NCBI RefSeq assembly: GCF_018139145.2
Contig: NC_059471.1
Location: forward strand, 45,624,226 to 45,688,225
DNA length: 64,000 nt
From: Gymnogyps californianus
Lineage: Eukaryota > Chordata > Aves > Accipitriformes > Cathartidae
Direction: 5' to 3'
Each line of letters starts with the position of its first letter. Position 1 is the stretch's first letter. The translations under genes and the position numbers were made by a program. A model generated the notes under the pieces. That model had not been told where the DNA came from and searched no databases. It saw only the letters and a list, made by a program, of their open reading frames with translations. This document shows, in pieces, positions 26,201-38,200 of this stretch.

Positions 26201-29200
26201 AACAAAAACAAAACAAACAAACCTCTCTTGCCCCCCAAACCACCACACCAAACAAGTTAAAAACCTAACACACTCCAGTAGTAAAACATGAGAAAAAAGT
26301 CAGGTTGAATTTCTTAAGACAATACAAAAGGTACGGTATGAAAACAGAAAAATCAAATGGAAAAAAAAGTCTGATTTAAGAGGAAGCGCATGACCTTTGC
26401 TCCTAGCTTCTTGGTGCATATCTGAGCACAGTGAGTTTTACATTAATAAATAATTTTTTTTAAAAAAAAGCTGCATTACTAGAGATTTGATTAAGCTGGC
26501 TGTTCTTATTGACAATACAAGAATACAAAACCGTGTACTTGACATGCTGATACTGCAAACACTACAAGGCACAATCAATATTTAAGCTTCTGGACTAGAC
26601 GTTACCTGAAGAGGAGCATATAATGAAAAAACTATCTAAATGGAATAAGAGGCATACTAAGACTAGGAAACTGTTCAATATATACGTGAATACTTGAAAC
26701 AGCCTTTAAGTTCAAGTTTACTTGAATTTTAATTAGAAAGCACTTTAGAATCAGTTATTCAGAAACACGTTCTTGAAAACCAATGCATTCTCTTTTTTCA
26801 ATTTTCAAGTTCAACAAGATGAACTTTTCTATAGACATAAACTCAATGCTTGATGCATAAAATACATTTGCAACAATAAACTTCCTGCTGTTCACACTTC
26901 AGAAGTCTCTTGGCTAATAACAGCAGACATACTTAATTGGTCAAGTCTGATGTTTCAAAGAATACGTTTCGGTTTTCCTCTTTGAAAAGGAGCTGACATC
27001 CCACCATGAAGAGTGTTGCTACTTGCCACCCACAATAGTCACCCCAAATGTCCCTAGTATGTAGAAAACTGCTCCCCGAGAGTTCCAAAACACAATGGAC
27101 AACATTGTTCTGTTTATTATTGCAATAGAATAAACTTTCTTACCAAATACTCTGGCTACAAATCCTAATGGAAATTGAGATGCGAACAGTGTAAGAAACC
27201 ACGGTGCAGCATAAAGACTGGGACTGATTTCATTTTCTTCAAGATGATTATACAGGTCTCTGTGATAATCATGAAGAAGCCTTGAGAGCTGATACATCTG
27301 AATCTACAGTGCATGAGGGGGTTGGGGGGGGAGGAAGTAGAGAAAGAAAAGTTCAGCTTTACTCTGTTTTCCAAACCATTCACATTTCACTCGAGGGAAA
27401 TTAACTCCAGTACAGATGGCACTGTAAAATGAAGCTTAATTGTTGCCTAGGGCCGAGTGATATCTACTCATGTATAAACAACCCACCTCTAATGAATTAA
27501 AACCAACACAGCAGTCAATAACAAAGAACAGTTTGAACCTGATTATTAATGAAGTATCATTTCAGATTCACAGGCTTAAGGTAAGAACAGAATATATTGA
27601 TCTAACTTTATCAACAAACCAGAACTTTCAGTCTTGCAGTGATGAAAGCAGAAGTACCTCTTCCAAGATGCCAAAACTCTCCATTACAGAGTTGAACTAT
27701 TTCTGGCTAAATTTACTCATTTCAGCTTTCATCCTTTGAATCCTGGCCATATTTTTGCTGCATTTAAAACTCCTATGCTACAATCATCACTTTAGACAGC
27801 TGCTGTATCCACAGAGTACATTAGATCCGGTGGGTCAATAGAGGTGTACCACAGACGTATTTCCCAGCACACCTCCCACGTGCCAGTGGTCAAGAGAAAT
27901 TTAAGATGCTGATGCAAAAAGTGCTGCTATACAACCTGTAAAAGGTTGCAAAGCAAAGTGGTTAAAAGTTGCTATTCATTGCTAAAAATATCACTCTGTG
28001 GCAAATTACTTCCTTGCAATTTTGATAGTTTATATTCCACAGTAAGTCACTCACAGCACAGAGCGACACTTCTCTCAGAAAGCAGAAGATGAGAAGCACA
28101 CATATATTGATTAGCTGTCAGGTCCAATTTTGCTGTCAAGAGCGCCTTATGCTTAAGGTGAATCCATTCCTCAATACGAAAATGACTTATTGGATCCAGC
28201 TACTTTCCTACTTTTAGTGGTCATGATTCTTCCCTACCAAAAACTGACTGCACTTGGAACTATCTATCAGTCAGCAGTGTCCGCAAGCAGACAGATCACT
28301 TCTCGTTCAGGCAAATTAGCTAAATTTGTGCATGCGTTTGAGTCCTTGCTTTAATTGCCAAAGATACTAATTAAGCACAGTTTGGACAGTGTCGATACAA
28401 AACACATTTACCTGTGAAATTAGAATAGTATCACAGAGGCAGTAAACCAATTGGATGAGCTCATTATGAACTAAGGATCTAGATTACTACTTTTTCCAGA
28501 CAACAGTTAAAAATATAAGTCAAGTAAGCTTTCATTATCCTAAAGAAACACTCAACATTTTTCTGCTACAGGACAGAAGCTAATTCTGCATATAAGCTTA
28601 CTTGTGTTTCAGTACTATAAATGCAAAAGAATCTGCAAGTGCTCTACTCCCGTTAACAGGAGGCAAAAACAAAGGGTTAGGCTTTAGTGAGATCCTCTAA
28701 GTCACCTTCAGTAGTCTAGTTTGTCTTGAGCAGACAAAACTTGTGCTTTTGCCTAGAACAGGGTAACTGCCTCGGAGCCAACTGTGGGGAAAGAGGTAAT
28801 ATCATTTAAAGGGCAAACAGTACTACAAGTAGTAAACCTTCTCAAACTTAAAAAGTGTTCCTCCTAAGAGCTTCTGACCATGAAAGTTTCAGACTCATTT
28901 AAATCAAAAGGTGAAATCCTGGACATCTGAATGCTCTCAAACCATCAGATGTTATTGAAAGTCTACAACTGCAGTATAACATACAAACACTAAGAGAAAC
29001 ACTAAAAAAGCATCTTCTAGGGGAAAAAAATCCCACAACCATGCATTTATCACACTTTGACTCCCACTGGTTCAAAATGTATTTGGGGGGGCAGAATGGG
29101 ACAGGGAAGAAGTAGAACGATGCTCTTTATGGCTGTTCATCCTTAATTCATCACAACAAACTTGTTATAGCATACTTACATCCACAGTAAAGCACTCCTC

Positions 29201-32200
29201 TATCATTTTTAGAATAGGCTCATACAATTTCTTTAACTACAATCTATTCTATTGTTCTGGACATTTGCCAAATAAGCAAATTTGGCAAATGTCACTTTAG
29301 GAAGTGACTGGTCATGAAAAGTGGACTGAAAGTTTTTACTTCATTATAAGTGTTTGCTATGCAGGGAGCATGAAAAAAAAATGAGACTTTTGTATCTGTC
29401 TCTTAGTTTTCTCCTTCTCCAGTGTGGATTACAAGCTTTAACTTAGCAGTGGTATATTCCTTTATAATATTAGAGGCTTATAGCATATAGTTATTTAAGT
29501 CAGTGGACAGTTGCATCTCAAGGTGAAAGATTTCTCAAACTTTAAACCCTGAAGTTTATACAGATCTGAAAGATTTTTCTGTGTCCCTCCTAAGCAGCCT
29601 TGAGTATCTACAGCTAGCTGTTAAAAGACTAATATTGCAGAGCATGCATCGTTTCATAAGCAAAATAAATGATTAAAAATTCGTCTATTTCTCTCTGTGT
29701 TGAGGGTGGTGGGGTAGAGGACAATGAGAGAAAAGAGGTGCAAATGCTAAGGCAAGACAGAGGAGCCCGAAGTACAAATGCCTGTGGAGTACATTGACTG
29801 GCCACTGGATGTCACTATTGATTTGACTTGGAGTTACAAGAGAAAAATCTACATCTAAGTGCTCATGGATTGCGAAAAATAAAATCAAATTTAAACTCCA
29901 TCTATACAGATGCAAACATATCGGGTTTTTGGCATAAGGAAGAGAGAGAAGCGAGGAAAAGAAAAGGAAGAGCAAAACAGCAGAGAAAGCAGAGTTTCCA
30001 AACAGGAGATGATGGGGACGTGTGACAGGAAAAGTCTGCAAGTTCTGAACTTCTCTGTTTGCAAATTGAGAGTCAGAGAGGGGTTCGACAATAACATTTG
30101 CATGCACCTCACAATGTCCAAAACAGCATAAGAAGCTTCATAAGGCCCTGGAGAACATGAGCAACCTCTGAGAGCCCAAAACTCATTTAAAACTCTGGTT
30201 TGCTTTAGGAGGACTGACTTACCTGTAGCGACATCATGTCTGGCCTGTACTGTTTACGGAAGCCAAGGTCATACATGAGGAATTTCAGCATTTCAAAGGC
30301 CTGTTCTTCACTCATATGTAGAAGCAGCACTCCAGCTACAAAGCTTATACCTTGACAATAACCCACTTCTTTGTCCAGCAAAGAGTATGCTTTCAGGAGA
30401 TTAAAGAGTGATAGCTGTCCTGCTCCAAGGTGGGCAGAAAAGTAAGGATGCGTAGGGAACGTCCGTCCTGATGTAGAGAGAGAAGAGTAGTTGGTATTCA
30501 ATTCTTCTCAAAAAAACCCCAGATCCATCTGACAACCAGCACTTCTCTCTTCCCATAGACCATTTCTCTTTGCTTTCATATGCAGCTTGACTTTAGTCAG
30601 ATCAATCTGTATTTTAGCACTGATTTTAGACTGTATCCATTGAGCTCATTTAATATTCTCATCTGCATAGAACTTGCAGAAGCGACTGCTTGATTTCTCT
30701 TTTCAGACAGATGTAGAAGAGCATAAATACAAATAGCATAACCTAAGAAATCATCTGCTTAGAGGACACTAAGTGGCACACACAGAATGTATCCTGACGA
30801 CACAGAAAGTGGTGCTGATACAGCAGCATCTATCTCCAGCAACAGCTTCCATTAAGACTGGTGTGTTTTCACTCAAAGACCCACAAAACAAGTCAGAAAA
30901 ATCTCCCAGATACAAACAGACGTACCTAGATCTACAAGGATGGCATGCTGTTGAGCAGTCAGTTGTTTTAGAAGTTCTTTGTAAGAGACATCAGGAGGCT
31001 GCTGCTTGTTTGGCAGTCTGTGTCTGACTCGATGCTGCACAGCCAAAAACTGCCAAATTTCTCCCCGACGACTTTTTGGTACACCTGCAGGTCAGTCAAA
31101 AAAACAAGAGGCCTAAGCAGGGGCATATTTTTAGTGCTATAACACAAGAATTTGCTTTGTCATAACCTTGCCCTGTCATAATCTTGGCCAAACCACTCGA
31201 GGATCCCTTACAAAGAATCAGCTTCAGAAGTTGTCCACTCCGCAGTGTATTCACTCAGTAGCCACAGTTCAGTCCCACTAACTAAACATTAACTACAAAC
31301 TTAAGATAATTACACTGAGCAGTACATTGGGCAACTGAGGTACAGACATCACTTGTTTTGCCACTTCTGAGCTGTTAGCCTCCAGCAGGAAAAGATGCAC
31401 AACTACACACAGAATGCAGTCCGGTCTATTTAGAAAGGCTGAACTAAATTCACAGGTGTAAAATACAGGAGAAGTCCACCTCCTCTTCCCCTTCCCAAAG
31501 GGCTGCTCATGTCAGTCTATAGGCTTGGAGAAAGATGTACAGATTATAAAATACTCAGTTCAAACCTAAAAGCATTAATGCTGCATACCAAAGGAAGGAC
31601 ACAGAACCACTCATACTGAAAGACAGCATTTCTCTCAAGTCAGCCAAGCACCTGTGAAAGCATAAACTAAATTAAAATACTACTTTTGGACTTTCACATA
31701 CATCCCCCTTTGATATCTGACTCTGTAAACCGACCTTCGAAAGTCAAAATAAATTGTCAACTTTGCTAATACTTTCCAGGCAAGTAATTATTTAACAAGA
31801 ATACAAGTTAGAAAAAGCATATCCTTGTTCCCAACTCTGAACTGCAGTCCAGCAGCAGAAGATAGGGCAGCAAGGTAAGTCATTTCTTGGCAGTCTCCTG
31901 CAGGCCACTAACAGGAACTGCCTTATTTCTACCAAAATTTCCTTTGGTAGCAATTTAAACTTCCTTTCTGTACCACAGCCAGATTACACTGAAATATTAT
32001 TTTTCAGCATCTGTAACACCGACATAAGATTCTATGGAGGAGGGCACAGTGGTGCAATCAGACTCCACATTATACTAACAGGGCTCTCTGGCTCCCCTTC
32101 TGGCCTATGGCTGGGCCACAGGAACATCTACTTCAAGGCAAACCCCCCACCCTTTCACTCGAGGAAACAAAATAGTAAAAGACGATATTCCAGACTCTAC

Positions 32201-35200
32201 AAGATGTGGTCTTTCTGATTCTCTGAAGCTTGGTTGTCATTTCCCTAGGTTTTGGGCACAGTCCACATTAGACATTATGGTCCTGCCTTCTCAGTAAGTA
32301 AAATCAGAGCATCTGAAACTCAGAGTCAATTGGATAGGAGCCACAGAGCAGAAACCAGAAGGTCACAGCGTTAGCTGCAGAAGCTCCAAGTTCAATCTTC
32401 GATGCAATAATACATGGGCACAAGACGCTACTTTCAGGAGTATGACTATACATGTTTCTGCATTGCTGACATTGTAAGCTGCAGACACAGCAGAACCTAT
32501 TTTCTGTTTGGCAGCAGGAGGTGGGTGCATTTGCAAAAAGAAGGCAATTTTTTCACGATTTTATGCTACTGGAAAAAGTGTATTGCTGGCAGATTTCCTT
32601 CGGTATCAAAAGGGAACAAAAAAAAAAATCTTCAGACTTCATAGTTAAAAGCCATCCTCCGTAAATACCTTCTTTCAAAGTGGAATGAATATCTTCCATG
32701 TCACATCGGATTTTGGCTCTGCAGTTTAGTAACTTCTTATCCCAAACATTTATGACATCTTTCTGACATGTACCAACTTCATCATAGTCCAGTTTTACTT
32801 TTCTTGATTGGAGCTCATCTCTGCTTGCTAGAGCACAGAACACAAAGGAACAGCACATGGAAAACCAGAACATCAGAAAATTACAAGAGACATCAAATAC
32901 ACAAAACCCATTCAAGTTAGATATATCTATCTGATAATCTGACTAGGGATAAATACACCTTCTACAATTCATCAGTTGATAGTTGAGATGGGGCCAGTCT
33001 TTTGTCATAAGATGCTGCAGGTAACAATTTAACTTCTGTTACTGGGCCATGAATAATAGTAATTCATGAAGTACATAAAAATATTTTTTAAGGCTTGGAA
33101 CAAGAAGAAAAACCCACTCAACACAGTCAACTTCACCACATCTGCTGCTTCTTTCAACTGCAAAAACACCTTTGATCATTTTTCTCTTGTTGATATTGAA
33201 CATTACAATTGTTTTAGTATGGAAAGTCCCAAACATACGAATGTTTATATTAGAGATTTAGGCAAGCAAGCTACACAAGTCTTCTAAACTGAAGTTTGTC
33301 ACACTGGTACCAGTTTTTACATGTCCCTTAAGAGAGTGATTTGGCACTGCTACCCGGCATCATCAGGCTGACTAGAAGTAAATAGAATGAACCAACATGA
33401 ACCACGCTCAAGCACAGAACTCATGTTGCTGTAAACTTAAAAGGTTTGCTGCATAGGACTACCTGGCACAAAATATTTATTCCAGAGGACTCACTATTTC
33501 TGAAATAAAGCTGTGTTGTTACTCTGGAATTTCACGGAGGAGTAACTTTCATTTGTGTTACTGACAAATTAACTGTAGTTATTTTATTATACATGATATG
33601 CATGCAGAAAAACACTCCAATTCCTCTGCATTGTACACTTCCATAAAGGTGCAGTACACTTCCATAAAAATGGGAATGTGATCTCACCACAAGAATCTGC
33701 AGTCCAGTTGGGCAATTTTATATGCTACCCTATTATTGTACGATTTCATCTGAGAATGCTCACTCTCATAAGCAGTATGCAACATATTCAAGACAACAGT
33801 AACATATTTCAGTGTGACAACAAACTCCAGGATTAAGTGCACAAGTTATCATTCACTGAACGGTACTTTGGCTCTGCAGTTAACCCTAGTGAAAGTCAGC
33901 AAGCTTGCCTGTTGATCGTACTTTCCCTACCTACTATGCCACCCCTGGTTGCTTGCAACCGTCTTTGTTAACATTCTTCCTAACCACTGCTAGGTGGCCT
34001 ACTACTTTTTGTAATTCTTATATTTCTAGGTGATCTACTGGAAAAAGTAGCTTTTAGCTTCTCAGGAAAAAAAAAAAGCAAGCAAGTTTGTGCAATTCAC
34101 AGAACTTACCTTCTGTAAAACAAAGAGCTAATAGTATTCAAGTCTCCTCGACAGCAAAAAGAATAGGAAAAGAGGTTCTATTAATATTTTGTAAATAAAA
34201 ATCAACAAACCATTAACAGAAAACCACTAAAAACAATTCCACAGCAATTCCAGTCTTAAACCAGTCACATACAGCTGAATATATTCACAGCTAGGAACCT
34301 AGCTTCAAGTAGAGAAATAGCTGCATTTCTGTTATTACATTTCCCATTCCTGAGATCTACATTTAATTGTAGGCTAGGATGCCAATCGCTGCCCTAACCA
34401 GCACTTGGACAGTTCTGCGTATGTCTTGTCCTTAAAATGGCCCATGTTATAGCAGCCCACAGGAAGGAAGCCTAGAGACAGGTGTTAAGACAGTTCACTT
34501 TTCACCCTTCAAAAATAAGACAATGAATTCTAGCTAGCCAGAGCACCAGTTTCACTAGCAGTACTTATGAACCTGCACACAAGAACGGAGACATGCTCCT
34601 TAGAGCACAAACCAAGATTTGGGCTGGCAGATGAGTGCCAGTTTGAAGTCTCCACTGCTGACACTCCTGTTTTCACCAAAAATGATCAGCCAGGCAGAAC
34701 TTATTTTCTCCACGTTCGTTACAGAATGGAAATAACTTATAACTGAGTCTTAAGGAACTGGACTGATTTAACAGCTTTCAGGACCTCCAGCCACGCAGGG
34801 CAAGTACAGAAAAGAGCTTGTCCCTCAGCAGCTCATACTACCAGAGGGAACAACATGAAATTAGTCACTACAGCAGACGTCCAGCTTCCCCACCCCACAA
34901 CAGTAGACTGTTTGCTAAAACAATAAACGAAGATTATGGCTGTTAAAACAGACTTCTCTGTAGATGTTCCCTATGAATCTAGGAGTTTCCACAGAAGTGT
35001 TTGTCAACAGGGAGATAAACTGCAGAGAGAGTGCACAGAGAAATAGGCTACATGTGTAGGAAATACATTCAAGGATGTATGCTTGTAGGGGCATGGAAAG
35101 ACTTCTGTCCTGCTGTTTTTCTTTCCTCTCCCTGCCTTCTCAGTCAGCACCACTGAAGAAGGAAAAAGAGTTAACTGACCTTAACGAGATCATTACATTT

Positions 35201-38200
35201 TGCTTGAAGAAACAGACTACCATTTAATGAGGTTATACACCATACAGGAGAAGATGAGGGCAGCAATTGCAGAGAGGACATTTGAGATTTTCAGCTTGCA
35301 CCGAAAGCTATTCCTCTATTATACTGAAGAACTTCTATATGCTAGGATAGACATTGCATCCTATCTTTTATTTGTGTGAGTCTTGACCAGTCATAATAAA
35401 ATATCTTAGCCAGAAGCTCAGGCAGCTGACAAGTCAGCATGGCCAACTTCAGATCCCTCAGTAACAGCACTCAATTTTCAGTGTACAGTGGTCATCTTCC
35501 AAAAAAATAACTTTCTGACGTACCTCAAGAGCCAGTTGCTCAAAAATCGTATTTGGATTCAAATATTTATAAATTACCACTCTGATATGGTTAATGACAG
35601 ACAGAAAGCCTGGACAAAAATGCCATGCACTGCAAAGTACCGACATGAGATATAGAGGGTAAGGTTTACCATACCTAAGTTTTCACACACCATCTGTTCT
35701 CCTGACTCTACATGAGAACTCCTAGACTTAGCTAGAACACAGACTGTAGCAACCTTTGTCTAACATGTACTGAAAAAGGAAGAGTTATTACTTTCTTCTT
35801 TAACTAAGGTGACTCATTAGGAGTTGGCAGGTAGACAGAGAACCTGGTAGACTGTGAGACAGGACCGGGCAAACACATTTTTTTTTCTAGCACTGTTAAC
35901 CAAAAAGTTACAGAACAACATCTCTGTTTGAGGTGCCCAACACCAGTACAGTTTTCAGCTTCAGGCAGCAGAATTTGTAATAGTTTTTAGGGGTATTTTC
36001 TAAATAGCTAACCTTCCAGCTTCTGGTTTTCTTTTTCCATTCGAAGTAGCAGAATTTGTTGATGGATGGCTTTTCTCCACAGACTTTGTAGTTCTTCTGA
36101 GTTTTTCCTCTCTCCAGTTTTATCTGGACCATCCTCATTTTGCAATACTAGAACAAGAGGGTCCTCCTCCAGGGGTGGAGCAAGAGGGGATAATGGTAAC
36201 AATTCACTTCCGTCATGACCATCTGCAAAGAATCAGAAAGCTATTACAGGAGACTCAGAGTGTTTGACATATCATGAAAATCTAAGTCACAGCAGAACAA
36301 AAAATGTCTTCCACATTCAGCAGTGAGGTGCTGATTCCAAAGACAGAGAAAATGCAGTTCAACAGTAGAGAATTATTTTTAAATAAAGTGTTTTATTTAA
36401 ATTAAACAGTTATATTTAAATGAAATAAAGCTAAGTAACGGGTCACCCAGTATTTCAACCCTTTCCCCTGCTAGCTCCTTCTAGAGTTACAAAGAGGCAT
36501 TTATCCATAAAGACTCCTTTACAGCTGAGCTTGTTTACTGCTGTGATTTACCACAGGCTCTATACTAAAAGCAACTTTTTCCATCTGCTAAGCTGCACTA
36601 TAGGCAGTGCTATAGCACTTTATGGTCACTAAATAGAGAGTTTGTCATTTACTACGGTTGTGACTTCTGCCAATGGGACTTTATCAACGTAGAAGGATTT
36701 CAGATATTTCAGAGGTTTCTACCTTAAATGACCTAAAGCTATAAGAGTTATTAACACACTCAACAGGTGCTATGTGCAGTACAAGGACAAGGCAGAAAAT
36801 TTACCATTTTCTGCAAACACTGCTATTATGTAAGCAGGCTAGGGTGAAAATTTGCTAACTGTTAAAGAGGATGTCTTTGTCAGCAAGAGGCAGTTCTTCA
36901 TTTCCTTGCTACCAGTGCAGCCACGGCAGATTGCAATTCATTTGATTTTGACGACAGAATCCTCTCTATTCAAAGCAACAAAGACCGAAAGCCAACTGAG
37001 CACAACTACCTCTAGCGAGGTTCTAGCAAGAATATTGTACCAAGCTGACCCCCTTCTCCCTTTCATATTTTCACACGTTGTAGTTCACTATAGTAATAAC
37101 TATTCAGTAACAACTGCTTGTTTATTTTCTTTAAAAGCACACACAGACCTGGATGCTGCATCTTGGAAGGAGATTTATTCATAGGTGAAGCTACCTGCAG
37201 GAATATTCTCCGCCGCCAGGAGATGCGGCGAGGTGTGAGCGTGGCCCCCACAGCATTTAGAGATTCACTGCTGCAGACGGTTGATGTTCTTTTCTTTCCC
37301 TCCCCATCACTGAAGGAAAGAAAAAGCAGATGGGATGATCAAAGTCAGTCATCTTTGCGGGGGAGGGGGGGGGGGGTGTTGGAATCTTTAAAAGCCTGTC
37401 TAATGTACAACCAAATCTGCAGGAGCATTTGCTGGGAAGCTTTAGAAGGCAAAGCATGCTGTGTGTGAGCTTCACCTTGAATACAGAAGTGCCCAACTGT
37501 TTTCTTGTAATGCAGTGCTGTGAAGTGCACGCTATATACCACCAGGAAGAATTCATACCATTCATACAGTGCTCAGCTGGAAGCTCAGAATAACAGCTAA
37601 ACTTTCTGAAAAGCTAAGAGAAAAATGGGGTAATATTTAGCCTCTAAAATAGACAGCAGTGGGTTTTGTTTTGCCATACGTTAGTCTTACATGAGCAATC
37701 TGATGTAATGCCCCTAAAAGCAGAGATGTTGCTTTAGCAGAGCACAACGTTCCATTTAGTGCCATTTTAAATGGTATGATGAGCTCACAGGTGAATATTT
37801 CATTGGAGGCAATGTTCTGGCCTTCTCATGCAGCCTCTTTCCTATGTTTCAAGAAGTGGACACTTCACTTGCAAAAATGGGGCTAAATGTCCTCATGTTT
37901 CATCAGCATCTCCAGCTGAAGGAAGAGAGCCTTTGCAAACAGAGGGCAGGCTCAGTTCCTACCACAATGACCTGAAAGGAGCTGATCTCCTCCCCAGTTG
38001 CCACGTAGAAATATATTTACACAGTAATTTTAATAGTAGCTTAAGTTGCTGGAAGAGGCAAGGAGAGGATACAGGGAAGTTTTGCTGGGAGGTCATTTTA
38101 AGAGGACACCAAGTACACCTCTCTACTGACTATTGCCAGAGGAAAGGACATTTAGCTTTCAGAAGTACTTGAGCCACTCTCAGAAATATTTCAGCATTTT

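Noticed and set aside
29685..30107. 140-codon minus-strand ORF with hydrophobic stretches
   Set aside because: Lies wholly in the TBC1D4 N-O intron on a pyrimidine-rich strand, which yields Leu/Phe/Ser-rich frames by chance. No family recognised.
30468..30501. ATG upstream of exon N as a possible start codon
   Set aside because: It lies before a clear AG acceptor, and the preceding residues do not match TBC1D4, whereas exon M joins in frame at 30467.
36852..37184. 110-codon plus-strand ORF across the J-K intron
   Set aside because: Antisense shadow partly over exon J with no recognisable protein.
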